Assembly (NCBI RefSeq): GCF_030068455.1
Contig: NZ_JAQOSQ010000002.1
Span: 372,001-436,000 of the forward strand
Reading direction: 5' to 3'
DNA from: Roseofilum casamattae BLCC-M143
GTDB taxonomy: Bacteria; Cyanobacteriota; Cyanobacteriia; Cyanobacteriales; Desertifilaceae
Length of the DNA stretch: 64,000 bases
This document shows positions 27,673 through 36,619 of this stretch, one piece after another. The translations under genes and the position numbers were made by a program. How positions within the stretch are numbered: the stretch's first letter is position 1; each line of letters begins with the position of its first letter. Below the pieces are notes generated by a model that worked only from the letters and a program-made list of their open reading frames with translations, was not told the DNA's origin and did no database searches.

Positions 27673-29026
27673 TATCCTGACTTTGGAATTCTTCCCAACG
27701 CTGCTTAAATAACTTAGAGCCACGAATTAACGGATGTACATCTTGCCAGAGAGTCTGCTCTTCGTCGTCATCAAAATAGCAATACTCCAAAATGCAACGC
27801 CGATAAAGTAAATCGCGATAGTCTTTATTTTTGCGTCGGTATTTGTTTTCGTGTACATCCAACAATAAGGGCCAATCGGACTCTAGCAGCGCTTCCATAT
27901 ACCCCTGTCGATATTGAGAAATGGTTCGTTTTACTGTTTTTTGTGTAATGGGTAACTCTGTGCTTTGGTTAATTGCGTCCTGGGCAATACGGAGCAAGTC
28001 TCGTAAATGTCCCCCAGAGCTAAAACACAATAAATTCACAGTATTCTCTTCATCAAAAATCTGGGGGACTAACTCCAGTTCCTTGCTGACAGAAGCAACC
28101 CGCCTCTCCAACGCTATCCGCAACTTGGCTATTCCAGGCTGGTAAACATCATCATTTTCCAACTGTACCATCACCATTGGTAAAACTTGGGTTGTCCCGT
28201 AAATATCTTGTAATTCGCTTGATGCTGTCGAGTAGAGTAAAGAAATCGGTGCAGTATAGATAATGTGGCAATTTAGCCCGCGCATAATTTCCGAGCGACT
28301 GATATAAATATCCTCTAGATTGGTACGCGCGTCTTCCTTCTCTCGAATAGGTACAATCCGGTCGAGATTATCGACAATAATTACAACTTTGTTCGCATTA
28401 TCCTCACTTTGTCTCGCAGCTTTGGCACTATTAATAAAATGATTCAGCGCCTGCACTAAAGATTCCGTATTTTGTTCTACCAGTTTCCGGATCTCCCGGC
28501 GCTTACTCGGTTCTGCACGAATAGATGCGGTTATTTTCACGAATTGGGATAAGGCGGCAGTAACATTAAGTTGCTGTAAGGAAACTTCTGTTAACGCCAA
28601 ATCTTGCAGTTCTTGCCACCGGTTTTTGAGCCAATCCTGAATTGCTGAGGAATCTGCTTCGCCTTGCAATTTCTCCAAGAGTTGCCGCGTACAAGAAATA
28701 AGAATATCTTGATATTGGGTATCCTGAAAGCTTAAATCTCCCGCATCATCCGTCGCTGCGGCAAAGTAGACCACCACACAGCCTTTCTCTTCCAAATATT
28801 CCGCCAACCGCAATAATTCCGTTGACTTTCCCCCACCGCGATGGCCGGAATAGAGCTGATAAGTGTTGGTGTCAGATTTAACAATATAGCTTCCTAACTG
28901 ACTAATAATATCTCGATCGCCGCGCACTGACTGACAATCGACATAGCGCGAGTCCCCCGGTTTCAGTGGCGTATCCGGACGGAATGAGTTAAATAAATCT
29001 GTGAGCAGCTCTTCGTCAGTAGGCAT
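27662..29026 (-). CDS. AAA/STAND-like P-loop ATPase of a two-gene module
   Basis: This 454-residue protein has a Walker A motif GHRGGGKST (residues 61-69) and a Walker B motif VVIIVDNLDRI (214-224). The sensor region IIYTAPISLLY is followed by a helical C-terminal part (SGGHLRDLLRIAQDAI) typical of ORC/Cdc6- or KAP-like AAA ATPases. There is no signal peptide or transmembrane segment. The next gene overlaps it by 11 bp and encodes a TPR protein whose N-terminus looks like a degenerate NTPase, so the two are probably made together and may form a complex. The cellular process is unknown. Confidence 0.88.
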   Translation of the reverse strand: MPTDEELLTDLFNSFRPDTPLKPGDSRYVDCQSVRGDRDIISQLGSYIVKSDTNTYQLYSGHRGGGKSTELLRLAEYLEEKGCVVVYFAAATDDAGDLSFQDTQYQDILISCTRQLLEKLQGEADSSAIQDWLKNRWQELQDLALTEVSLQQLNVTAALSQFVKITASIRAEPSKRREIRKLVEQNTESLVQALNHFINSAKAARQSEDNANKVVIIVDNLDRIVPIREKEDARTNLEDIYISRSEIMRGLNCHIIYTAPISLLYSTASSELQDIYGTTQVLPMVMVQLENDDVYQPGIAKLRIALERRVASVSKELELVPQIFDEENTVNLLCFSSGGHLRDLLRIAQDAINQSTELPITQKTVKRTISQYRQGYMEALLESDWPLLLDVHENKYRRKNKDYRDLLYRRCILEYCYFDDDEEQTLWQDVHPLIRGSKLFKQRWEEFQSQDNES

Positions 29027-29197
29027 CTCAGGACTGGCTTATGCTTGGGATAGGCGATATTCCCAAATTCTATCCCAAAGATTCTCGCCCAGTGGAATGT
29101 AACGTTTTATGTCAGGATCGAACCGGTTTCGATTCTGAAGAGATGACCTCAGCCATAATCTCTCTTAAAGATAACCCAAGCTGACGATCGCTCGCCT

Positions 29198-29575
29198 ATG
29201 ACTCAACCTCCCTTACCCGAACCCAACCTCGACCCTCAACCCATTACCAGCGAACAGTATTTCGCCTATACTCCAGAAAAACTAGAATTATCGAAAGGCT
29301 TTTACGAATATGGCGGTCAAGACTTCACCGGATTTTATTTAGCGATTTTAACTAATATGGGCTTGCGAGAAGCGATACGTCAAGTTCCTCTTTCCCTTTG
29401 GGTAAAAGCAATTCAGGAGTTGGCAGCAGGAAATCCGAAGCTGAGTTTTGAGAATGAAACAACTGAAGCCATGTTGACCAGCTTTCATCGAGGCATCGAT
29501 CGCTTGGCAAATGTTGCAAGCTATCTGGAGGAATCTGAAGAATATCTCGAAGACCTCAAACAATCTCTTGACTAA
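29198..29575 (+). CDS. Conserved hypothetical protein
   Basis: This 125-residue soluble protein starts MTQPPLPEPNLDPQPITSEQ. A proline-rich N-terminus leads into predicted helices (LSKGFYEYGGQDFTGFYLAILTNMG, LREAIRQVPLSLWVKAIQEL, RGIDRLANVASYLEESEEYLEDL). There are no cysteines or catalytic motifs. It is divergent from the ATPase/TPR module (starts 172 bp apart) and convergent with the ccm operon end. Composition resembles its neighbours. Family and function were not recognised. Confidence 0.65.
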   Translation: MTQPPLPEPNLDPQPITSEQYFAYTPEKLELSKGFYEYGGQDFTGFYLAILTNMGLREAIRQVPLSLWVKAIQELAAGNPKLSFENETTEAMLTSFHRGIDRLANVASYLEESEEYLEDLKQSLD

Positions 29576-29587
29576 CCTCAGGTTCTC

Positions 29588-29602
29588 AGAAACCCGGTTT
29601 CT
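29588..29602. repeat. Single arm of the REPIN-like repeat
   Basis: AGAAACCCGGTTTCT followed by TGCC is one arm of the doublet seen elsewhere. It lies in the narrow gap between the hypothetical gene and the end of ccmO. Confidence 0.6.
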
Positions 29603-29606
29603 TGCC

Positions 29607-30347
29607 TTATTTGTCGTCAAGTTGCAGCGGTATTTTCTCCAGTTGCGGTAACTCTAGAGGTTCTGCCTCCAACTCTTCCTGTTGCAGGTTCACCGGAAGT
29701 TGCAGCGGTTGCGGTTGCTCTTCTAACAGGCAACTGGCAACGGGTAGAATCTGCTCGAGATCGTCTTGCGGACGGGGAATAATATAAATCGCGTTCAACT
29801 CGCCAATCCGTTGCGCTTCGTGCATCCCCGATTCGATCGCAACAGCCACATCAGCGACATTTCCGCGAATAATTGCCGTACACAGTCCGGAACCGATCGT
29901 CTCAAAGGACATTAACTCCACATTCGCCGATTTCAGCATGGCATCAGCCGCCCCCACCATGGGCGGAAACCCAATGGTCTCTAACAGTCCGACGGCTTGA
30001 CGGCTATAGGATTGACTGCCACTTTGGGGAGCCAAATCCATATACTCTGGATTAATCGGAAAAATGGCTTCCAGATTATCCAGAGGCCGGGGAATCACGC
30101 TCGTTCCCACAAACTGATCGGGGCCGAAATCGCGAGCACTCTGTCCGCCATAGTCTACCGCCAGGCGAATATCGGCAATCCGTCCTCTGGCGATCGCCGT
30201 ACAGTATCCGTTGCCAATTTTCTCGATTCCGACTAAGAACACTTCCGCTGCCTTCACCATTGCGTCTGCTACAGCGATCGCAACTGGGAAGCTACGAGTG
30301 GAAACCAAACCTAATGCACTGCCGTTGAGACGATTAAGTCTACTCAT
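29607..30347 (-). CDS. ccmO: Carboxysome shell protein CcmO (tandem BMC)
   Basis: This 246-residue protein has two bacterial-microcompartment domains: residues about 11-95 ([28 protein letters not shown]) and about 116-200 (AVGLLETIGFPPMVGAADAMLKSANVEL). A Glu/Gln/Pro-rich tail follows. Tandem-BMC proteins form pseudohexameric trimers; CcmO is essential for closing the beta-carboxysome shell. Here it is the last gene of the ccm cluster, 88 bp after ccmN, whereas several cyanobacteria keep ccmO at a separate site. The C-terminal extension is somewhat longer than in some homologues. Confidence 0.95.
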   Translation of the reverse strand: MSRLNRLNGSALGLVSTRSFPVAIAVADAMVKAAEVFLVGIEKIGNGYCTAIARGRIADIRLAVDYGGQSARDFGPDQFVGTSVIPRPLDNLEAIFPINPEYMDLAPQSGSQSYSRQAVGLLETIGFPPMVGAADAMLKSANVELMSFETIGSGLCTAIIRGNVADVAVAIESGMHEAQRIGELNAIYIIPRPQDDLEQILPVASCLLEEQPQPLQLPVNLQQEELEAEPLELPQLEKIPLQLDDK

Positions 30348-30435
30348 TCGCTTAATGTTAAGAGGGATTCGCTCGGGATTATCGCCTTTCCTCTATTCTT
30401 AGTATAAAGGCGATCGCCAAAAACAACTGTATCCA

Positions 30436-31281
30436 TCACTCCTCATCTTTGGAAACGGGGGTATCTTGGACTTGGGAATCAAACTGCTGGCGATGGGGAA
30501 ATAACTTCGCCATCAAGCGTTCCAGGTGCTGGTGTCCGGAAACAGAATGATTATTCGTTGGTGCGGGTTCGGTGGCGCGAGCATTATTGGATTCTGGAGT
30601 CTCTGCATCAGTTGCAGAATCTTCCTCGGGAGGATTAACTCTAGCGGGATTGGCAATGAGATTGCGAGCGACTGCCGAGTGGATTGAAGACTGAGTCGCT
30701 GACGGGAGAGATTCAACGGCAGTTTCTTCGGGAGCGGTTGGCGAGGAAACTTCAGAAGGCACGGATTCTTCTTCCGGAGTGGGCGAAGAAACTTCCGATA
30801 CTGTCGGTTGACCTACCACCGTTGCCGAGGGAACGGACTTCTTTTCCGGAGTGGGTGAAGAAACTTCCGATACCACCGGTTGGCTATCCGAAGTTGCTGA
30901 GGGAGCAGACTTCACCGGCTCTTCTCGAGGGTCAACCAAATTGCCTAATAGGGAGCCGGGTGCGATCGCCTGTTCGGAGCTGACAGAAGGATTGAGAACC
31001 GTTGAGACAGAACCCACACAGGCTCTAGCGCCCACAGTCCCCGTACCCACGAGCAGTACTCCCGCGCCTAAAACTGCCCCTTCACTCACTTCCAAAGTTC
31101 CGCCATCAGCATGAAGCACAACTCCCATGCCAATGCAAACTCCCGCCCCAATTACAATACGACTTTGAGGATTAGCAATTAATAACACGCCAGGAGCGAT
31201 CGCCGCACTAGGGTCAATGCTCACATCCCCATCAATACACGATCGCTGGTTATGAAGAGGTTGTAGAGGCATTAGAGCCAT
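30436..31281 (-). CDS. ccmN: Carboxysome assembly protein CcmN
   Basis: The ATG at 31281, with GAGG upstream, gives 281 residues; a frame to 31344 is less likely. Residues about 1-130 form a left-handed beta-helix of hexapeptide repeats (IDPSAAIAPGVLLI, IGAGVCIGMGVVLHADGG). A long Ser/Pro/Glu-rich linker follows, containing two 24-residue tandem units. The C-terminus holds an amphipathic helix, HLERLMAKLFPHRQQF, which is the encapsulation peptide that binds CcmK. CcmN links the CcmM/Rubisco condensate to the shell. It is longer than the Synechococcus 7942 protein because of the linker. It is in operon with ccmM and ccmO. Confidence 0.93.
   Translation of the reverse strand: MALMPLQPLHNQRSCIDGDVSIDPSAAIAPGVLLIANPQSRIVIGAGVCIGMGVVLHADGGTLEVSEGAVLGAGVLLVGTGTVGARACVGSVSTVLNPSVSSEQAIAPGSLLGNLVDPREEPVKSAPSATSDSQPVVSEVSSPTPEKKSVPSATVVGQPTVSEVSSPTPEEESVPSEVSSPTAPEETAVESLPSATQSSIHSAVARNLIANPARVNPPEEDSATDAETPESNNARATEPAPTNNHSVSGHQHLERLMAKLFPHRQQFDSQVQDTPVSKDEE
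30772..30915. repeat. 72-bp tandem repeat in the CcmN linker
   Basis: Two consecutive units of about 72 bp encode 24-residue repeats ending SEVSSPTPE(K/E). A partial third unit follows on the distal side. The repeats preserve the reading frame and lengthen the disordered linker before the encapsulation peptide. Confidence 0.65.
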
Positions 31282-31437
31282 AGTTATATCGAGCCTCATT
31301 GGTGCGAAATACATCGGGTGCGATCGAACTGCCAATGCAGTCAATCAATAGTTAATCGATTCGGAGAAGAAGAGCGAGTCTCATCACGAAATCTGCTCTT
31401 CTCCCGTCGATCTTGGGTTCGGTACATCAACCGCGAA

Positions 31438-32403
31438 CTACGGACGTTGAATGACCGATTCTGCCATCCGACGTTTCGCTTTCGGGTCGATACCTAACAT
31501 GCGCACGTATTCGCCGCTATGCTCGGCTAAACAGGCTTCTAATGCCGCCAGAACTTCCGATTCTCGGCTGGATTGAATCGGAGAGCAACTCTGCCAGGAA
31601 CCAACTTTGTACCGGCGCTTGTCGGCATGTTCGGTACCGATTTTGTATCCTTGAGCCAGCAGAGCGCGGACTTGCTCGACCGCTTCGGCGCTCAATTTAC
31701 CGGAAACCATGCCACCATTGCTACTGGCAGCAGCGCGTCCGGGAGCCATTGAGGTGCTAGAGAAGCTGGTTCCAGTGTTGGGACTCTCAGCCACTCGTCC
31801 CTCCGGCCGTTGAATCACTTCTTCCGCAATCCGGCGTTTGGCGAGAGTATCTACGGCAATCAGGCGCACGTACTCTCCCTCAAATTGCTGCAGGTTGGCT
31901 TCAATACCATCAACCACTGCTCCAGCCGTCGTGCCGTTAATCGGAGTTCCTCCCAGCCAAGAACTGGTACGGAAGCGCCGCTTGTCAGCATGTTCGGTGG
32001 TGATGCGGTAGCCTTGGTTCAGCCAAGCTTGCACCTTACTTTTCAAGTCGGAGCCAACGCTAACACTGGCAGCCGAGCCATTGGTTGATGCATAAGATGT
32101 CGTCGGGGTGCTAGCACTCGAGGACGTAGTTTGGTCTCCAGGACGCTGGATAATGGTTTCTACGACTCGGCGTTTCGCTCGGGTATCGATGCCAATTAAG
32201 CGAACGTATTCCCCAGCATGGGCAGATAAGCACGACTCGAGAGCCGACAGAACGGCTCCCACATTGCTTGACTCAATGGTGGGACAGCTTTTCCAAGAGC
32301 CAGTGCGGAAACGACGCTGGTCGGCATATTCAGCTCCGATACGATATCCTTGAGCCAAGAGTTGCCTAACTTGTCCGACGGTTTCTGAATTAATAGTTGT
32401 CAT
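31438..32403 (-). other. Probable internal start for the short CcmM isoform
   Basis: The in-frame ATG at 32403 precedes [15 protein letters not shown], the start of the first SSUL module. The product would be 321 residues with three SSUL domains, equivalent to the M35 isoform known from Synechococcus. The upstream bases (AAAGAACCAAGTAAT) give only a weak ribosome site, so this rests mainly on homology. Confidence 0.45.
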
Positions 32404-33069
32404 ATTACTTGGTTCTTTTACATCACTCGATCCATTCGATTGACCCGATCCATTGCTCATCGGGGCAATACACTCAATATCGGCAGCACATCGATAGCCG
32501 GCTCTGAGGGCTTCATTGACCCCAACTACATGACGAGCAAAGGCAACATCGCTCTCTTGCACGTCGGGCAGGCGATCGGCTTGCTGCTGATTGGTAATAA
32601 TCGATCCGGAAGGAACGTATTTCCCTGGCGGAATTTCCACATCTTGGATTAAGGTATGCATCATGACAATGCAACCTTTGCCAATTCGGGCATTAAAGAC
32701 CGTAGAGCGAAATCCAATAAAACAATCATCTCCCACATAAGCCGGCCCGTGAATCAGAGCCATGTGAGTGATTGATGCATTATTACCAATCCATACTGAG
32801 TACTCTTTCCCATCGTCTCCGATCGCCCGGCCTTCTTCGAGACCGTGAATGACCACCCCATCTTGCACGTTGGTGCGATCGCCAATATGGAACGGAAACC
32901 CTTCATCCGCTCGGATAGAAGTTCCCGGCGCGATCAATACATTGGCACCAATGCTCACGTCTCCAATGATGTTAGAGAAGGAATGCACGAATGCAGTGGT
33001 ATCCACTTGCGGTTCGGCTAAGTTTTGCGACCAAGGGGTGGGGGGAGCGGGGCGGCTGCGCACGACCAT
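31438..33069 (-). CDS. ccmM: Carboxysome scaffold protein CcmM
   Basis: This 543-residue protein starts with a gamma-carbonic-anhydrase-like left-handed beta-helix (about 1-200; [24 protein letters not shown] and MMHT hold the zinc-type histidines). Three Rubisco-small-subunit-like (SSUL) modules follow, beginning near residues 225, 343 and 455. Each carries [14 protein letters not shown]/Y and SW motifs. CcmM cross-links Rubisco into the carboxysome core. An internal ATG at 32403 (residue 223) lies just before SSUL1, where the short isoform (M35-type) would start. It is in the ccm operon between ccmL and ccmN. Confidence 0.96.
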   Translation of the reverse strand: MVVRSRPAPPTPWSQNLAEPQVDTTAFVHSFSNIIGDVSIGANVLIAPGTSIRADEGFPFHIGDRTNVQDGVVIHGLEEGRAIGDDGKEYSVWIGNNASITHMALIHGPAYVGDDCFIGFRSTVFNARIGKGCIVMMHTLIQDVEIPPGKYVPSGSIITNQQQADRLPDVQESDVAFARHVVGVNEALRAGYRCAADIECIAPMSNGSGQSNGSSDVKEPSNMTTINSETVGQVRQLLAQGYRIGAEYADQRRFRTGSWKSCPTIESSNVGAVLSALESCLSAHAGEYVRLIGIDTRAKRRVVETIIQRPGDQTTSSSASTPTTSYASTNGSAASVSVGSDLKSKVQAWLNQGYRITTEHADKRRFRTSSWLGGTPINGTTAGAVVDGIEANLQQFEGEYVRLIAVDTLAKRRIAEEVIQRPEGRVAESPNTGTSFSSTSMAPGRAAASSNGGMVSGKLSAEAVEQVRALLAQGYKIGTEHADKRRYKVGSWQSCSPIQSSRESEVLAALEACLAEHSGEYVRMLGIDPKAKRRMAESVIQRP

Positions 33070-33184
33070 AAGGGTTTTCTCCTATAGCTAGAGTATTAGT
33101 CAGTACTAGTCTCTCCTGTCATGAGATTAAGGGATTTGGTTTTCGGACTCTAGCTGACAGGAAAGACCGTTGAAAACTAAAGTA

Positions 33185-33487
33185 TCAATAGTTATCTTTT
33201 TTGCTATAGAGCCGCGAGTTGCCGACCGTGACGGTATCGATAATTCCGACCACGATCGCATCTAGAGGACGATTTTGACTTCCTTCAATTTGGCGAGCCG
33301 CACTGCCGCGACTCACTAGCACCCATTCATCGACCCCAGCTCCCACTGTGGGGTCTGCGGCGACCTCGTATTCGGGAAGGGGATTTCCTTCTGCATCCAT
33401 TAATTGCAACAGGAGGAATTTAGATCCTCGAAGACTCGGGTCTTTTTGGGTGCTCACGACCGTACCGCAAACTTTGGCAATTTGCAT
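33185..33487 (-). CDS. ccmL: Carboxysome vertex protein CcmL
   Basis: This 100-residue member of the CcmL/EutN family forms pentamers that cap the vertices of the icosahedral shell. The N-terminus MQIAKVCGTVVSTQKDPSLRG and the conserved LLLQLMDAEGNPL, DPTVGAGVDEWVLVSRGSAAR and DAIVVGIIDTV segments are all typical. It lies 27 bp after ccmK1 and 115 bp before ccmM in the ccm operon. Confidence 0.97.
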   Translation of the reverse strand: MQIAKVCGTVVSTQKDPSLRGSKFLLLQLMDAEGNPLPEYEVAADPTVGAGVDEWVLVSRGSAARQIEGSQNRPLDAIVVGIIDTVTVGNSRLYSKKDNY

Positions 33488-33514
33488 TAATCCAATTGCT
33501 CCATCAAGCCAAAA

Positions 33515-33853
33515 CTAGCGGCCGGCGGTACGAATGGCATTAGTACTTTCAGCAAATTGCTGTACGTCTTCGGTATAGCGAATCGGCAGAACGAATTCTA
33601 AGTTTTCATGAGGACGGGCAATGATGTGGGTGGACAGAACCAGTCCGCCATTGACCCGCTTAATGTTATCGACACCAGCGGCAACAGACGCTTGAACTTC
33701 CGATACGTCGCCACGAACGATAACGGTCACCCGACCGCTACCAATTTTTTCATATCCAACCAAGGTAACGCGAGCGGCTTTCACCATGGCGTCAGCCGCT
33801 TCGACGACCGCAGGAAACCCTTCGGTTTCGATCATTCCAACTGCAATTGACAT
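33515..33853 (-). CDS. ccmK1: Carboxysome shell hexamer protein CcmK1
   Basis: This single-BMC protein of 112 residues has the pore motif [13 protein letters not shown] and an N-terminal [29 protein letters not shown] segment. It is longer at the C-terminus than the next paralogue ([13 protein letters not shown] tail), which fits CcmK1 rather than CcmK2. Hexamers tile the shell facets and pass bicarbonate and sugar phosphates. It is second in the ccm cluster, 108 bp after ccmK2, and most of its sequence is nearly identical to ccmK2 at nucleotide level. Confidence 0.93.
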   Translation of the reverse strand: MSIAVGMIETEGFPAVVEAADAMVKAARVTLVGYEKIGSGRVTVIVRGDVSEVQASVAAGVDNIKRVNGGLVLSTHIIARPHENLEFVLPIRYTEDVQQFAESTNAIRTAGR

Positions 33854-33961
33854 TGAAAATACTCCTAAGATTTGAGAGGGAAGGCATCAAGGCGATCTTG
33901 AGCGAGTACTCTTCAGCTCAAGTCACCTCACCAACTGGGTTCTAAATTGCCCTACGGCATT

Positions 33962-34273
33962 TTAATAACTGCGGAATTGTTCGACTTCTTCGGTATAGCG
34001 GATCGGAAGAACGTACTCTAAGTTTTCGTGGGGACGAGCAATGATGTGGGTCGAGAGAACTTCTCCGCCATCAACTCGCTTCGCGGATTCGATCCCAGCA
34101 GCAACTGAAGCTTGGACTTCCGATACGTCGCCACGAACGATAACGGTGACCCGACCGCTACCAATTTTTTCATATCCAACCAGGGTAACGCGGGCAGCTT
34201 TCACCATGGAATCAGCGGCTTCGACGACCGCAGGAAAGCCTTTGGTTTCTACCATTCCAACTGCAATTGGCAT
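33962..34273 (-). CDS. ccmK2: Carboxysome shell hexamer protein CcmK2
   Basis: This single-BMC shell protein has 103 residues ([29 protein letters not shown], pore loop [10 protein letters not shown]-terminal [11 protein letters not shown]). Length and position as first gene of the ccm cluster match CcmK2, normally the most abundant facet protein. The operon promoter should lie in the AT-rich divergent region upstream, shared with ndhF. The start ATG at 34273 matches the conserved N-terminus. Confidence 0.95.
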   Translation of the reverse strand: MPIAVGMVETKGFPAVVEAADSMVKAARVTLVGYEKIGSGRVTVIVRGDVSEVQASVAAGIESAKRVDGGEVLSTHIIARPHENLEYVLPIRYTEEVEQFRSY

Positions 34274-34768
34274 TTGTAATCTCCGTACGTTATGAAAGAG
34301 CGAAAGAGGATTGCTAGGACACCCAAACTTCCTAGCTTTGCAAATCTTGAGTTTTGCTTCTGTCCTTTAGGATATGGGAAGCTTGACTCTCCTGGCAATA
34401 GAATTATTTATAATAACCCTTGATTTGATTAATTAATTTTTGTGATATATTAACACAAATTAATTTTTTATTAAAAAAATTAATATACGATCCGGATAGC
34501 AGGGTTCCTGGAGCTGAGGTGAGTATATCTACTAGCTCTCTCGCGAAGAGAGCGGTTAATCCTCGAGTAAGGGATCGATAGGGATCGCAATTTGAACTGA
34601 GAGAAGAGCTGGCGATCCCCACTAGAGCAAAGACGGCCGGCGATGGGAAGTTTTTTGCCATCCCTTGAGAACTAGCTGAGGCGATCGCCGGCAATCTGTG
34701 ATTGATTACTGCCTATCCATTCTCGATTAAAATACACGGTGGATTAAAAAAAACTCACTTAAAAACTT
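34274..34768. promoter_or_regulatory. Divergent ccm operon / ndhF control region
   Basis: These 495 bp separate the divergent ccmK2 and ndhF genes and must contain both promoters. A strongly AT-rich block spans 34400-34490. Within it TTTGTG (34439-34444) and CACAAA (34454-34459) form an inverted repeat flanked by AATTAATT on both sides, a plausible dyad site for a LysR-type CCM regulator (CcmR/NdhR or CmpR). The match to a published consensus is not good enough to name the factor. Short frames here are chance. Confidence 0.5.
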
Positions 34769-36607
34769 ATGGCTGAATATTTCCTCGCAACTAGCGGGTG
34801 GATTCCCTTCTATGGGTTGATAGGTGCGCTGCTGGCTCTGCCTTGGTCAACTCGCATCATACGGCGCACCGGACCGCGACCCGCAGCCTATATCAACATC
34901 CTGATGAGCGCGATCGCATTGCTCCATGGCTCCATTGCCCTCACCATCGCCTGGGACAGAGAACCTTACTTCATGGTTTGGCACTGGTTACAGACAGCCG
35001 ATATCGATCTGTCCTTAACTCTAACCATGTCGTCTGTCACCTTAGGTGCTCTCTCCCTCATTGGCGCTCTCAGCTTTCTGGCTCAATTATATGCCCTCGG
35101 CTATATGGAAAAAGATTGGGCTTTAGCTCGATTTTTCGCCATGATGGGCTTTTTTGAAGCTGCCATGAGCGGCATTGTCTTAAGCGACTCTCTCTTGCTC
35201 ACCTATGGACTGTTAGAAATGCTGACCCTTTCGACCTATCTACTGGTCGGATTTTGGTACGCTCAACCCCTCGTAGTCACCGCAGCTAGAGATGCATTTT
35301 TAACGAAGCGAGTGGGGGATATCCTCCTGTTGATGGGGTTAATTGCTTTGGGGACAACAGCCGGAACCCTAGAGTTCGACAAACTTTATGAATGGGCGGA
35401 TACGGCGGAATTATCCCCCTGGTTTGCTGCTTTACTGGGTTTAGCCTTGATTGCCGGACCGATCGGAAAATGCGCTCAATTTCCATTGCACTTATGGCTC
35501 GATGAAGCCATGGAAGGACCGAACCCAGCGTCAATCTTGCGGAACTCTGTCGTTGTGGGCTGCGGAGCTTATGTGTTAATTAAGTTACAGCCGATTTTAG
35601 CCTTGTCTCCGATTACCGATGCCGCCTTGGTCATTGTGGGAACGGTAACCGCATTGGGAGCTTCGTTAGTTGCGATCGCCCAAATTGATATTAAACGCGC
35701 TCTCTCTCACAATACCAGTGCTTATCTCGGGTTGGTCTTTATTGCTGTGGGGACGCAGTGGACTGGGTTTGCCCTGATGATGCTGTTTGCTCATGCGATC
35801 GCCAAAGCCCTATTATTCATGAGTATCGGTTCGGTTATTTTAACCACAAATAGCCAAGACATGACCGAACTTGGCGGATTGGGCGGACGAATGCCATTAA
35901 CTAGCTCGTCATTTATCATCGGTAGTGCCGGACTCGTTGGCTTATTGCCTCTGGGCGGGTTTTGGGCCCTGCGTTTGGGAGAAGATGACTTTTGGTATTA
36001 CGAACCCTGGTTAGTGGGAGTACTCTTACTGGTTAATGCTCTCAGCGCTGTTAATTTTGTTCGCGTCTATCGCTTAGTCTTTGCTGGAGAACCTCGACCG
36101 AAAACCCGACGAGCGCCAGAAGTCTTTTGGCCCATGGCCGTCCCCATGGTCAGTTTGATAATTATTACCTTACTGTGTCCGTTCATCTTAGATCGACTGT
36201 CCCTAATTCCCACATGGCAGTATTTGCACAAAGCTACGGTTATCTTGATCGTCTTATCGGGAATTATCGGACTGGCGATCGGGTTTAAGATTCCTCTGGA
36301 ACGAAGTCTCGCTCGCTCTATCGTGAAACCGATTAAGTTTACTCAAGACTTATTAGCCTATGATTTCTATATCGATCGCCTGTATCGAGTTACTGTTGTC
36401 TTTGCAGTAGAAAAATCTGCCCAGTTTACGTCCTGGTTCGATCGCTTTATCGTTGATGGTATTGTTAACCTTGTCGGTGTCGCAACGCTCTTTGGCGGTG
36501 AAGGCCTCAAATACAGTTCCGGCGGTCAATCGCAACTTTATGTACTGACTATTCTTGTAGGCGTAGGATTGTTAGTTGCCTTGATGGGATGGTTTGCCTA
36601 TTACTAA
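34769..36607 (+). CDS. ndhF: NAD(P)H-quinone oxidoreductase subunit 5 (NdhF, CO2-uptake type)
   Basis: This 612-residue polytopic thylakoid-membrane subunit of NDH-1 contains the proton-antiporter core: LLMGLIALGTT, the conserved GPIGKCAQFPLHLWLDEAMEGPNPASILRNS and DIKRALSHNTSAYLGL. About 16 helices are predicted, with the C-terminal lateral-helix region. Its length and position divergent from ccmK2 match the NdhF3/NdhF4 variants of NDH-1MS complexes that hydrate CO2. In Nostoc-like genomes the gene here is ndhF4, followed by ndhD4 and cupB. Here neither follows. The F4 assignment is by synteny only. Confidence 0.9.
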   Translation: MAEYFLATSGWIPFYGLIGALLALPWSTRIIRRTGPRPAAYINILMSAIALLHGSIALTIAWDREPYFMVWHWLQTADIDLSLTLTMSSVTLGALSLIGALSFLAQLYALGYMEKDWALARFFAMMGFFEAAMSGIVLSDSLLLTYGLLEMLTLSTYLLVGFWYAQPLVVTAARDAFLTKRVGDILLLMGLIALGTTAGTLEFDKLYEWADTAELSPWFAALLGLALIAGPIGKCAQFPLHLWLDEAMEGPNPASILRNSVVVGCGAYVLIKLQPILALSPITDAALVIVGTVTALGASLVAIAQIDIKRALSHNTSAYLGLVFIAVGTQWTGFALMMLFAHAIAKALLFMSIGSVILTTNSQDMTELGGLGGRMPLTSSSFIIGSAGLVGLLPLGGFWALRLGEDDFWYYEPWLVGVLLLVNALSAVNFVRVYRLVFAGEPRPKTRRAPEVFWPMAVPMVSLIIITLLCPFILDRLSLIPTWQYLHKATVILIVLSGIIGLAIGFKIPLERSLARSIVKPIKFTQDLLAYDFYIDRLYRVTVVFAVEKSAQFTSWFDRFIVDGIVNLVGVATLFGGEGLKYSSGGQSQLYVLTILVGVGLLVALMGWFAYY

Positions 36608-36619
36608 CAATAAGGTGAA

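Noticed and set aside
34404-34694. 96-codon minus-strand frame in the ccm/ndhF divergent region
   Set aside because: AT-rich, no family signal, and it covers the control region; probably not coding.
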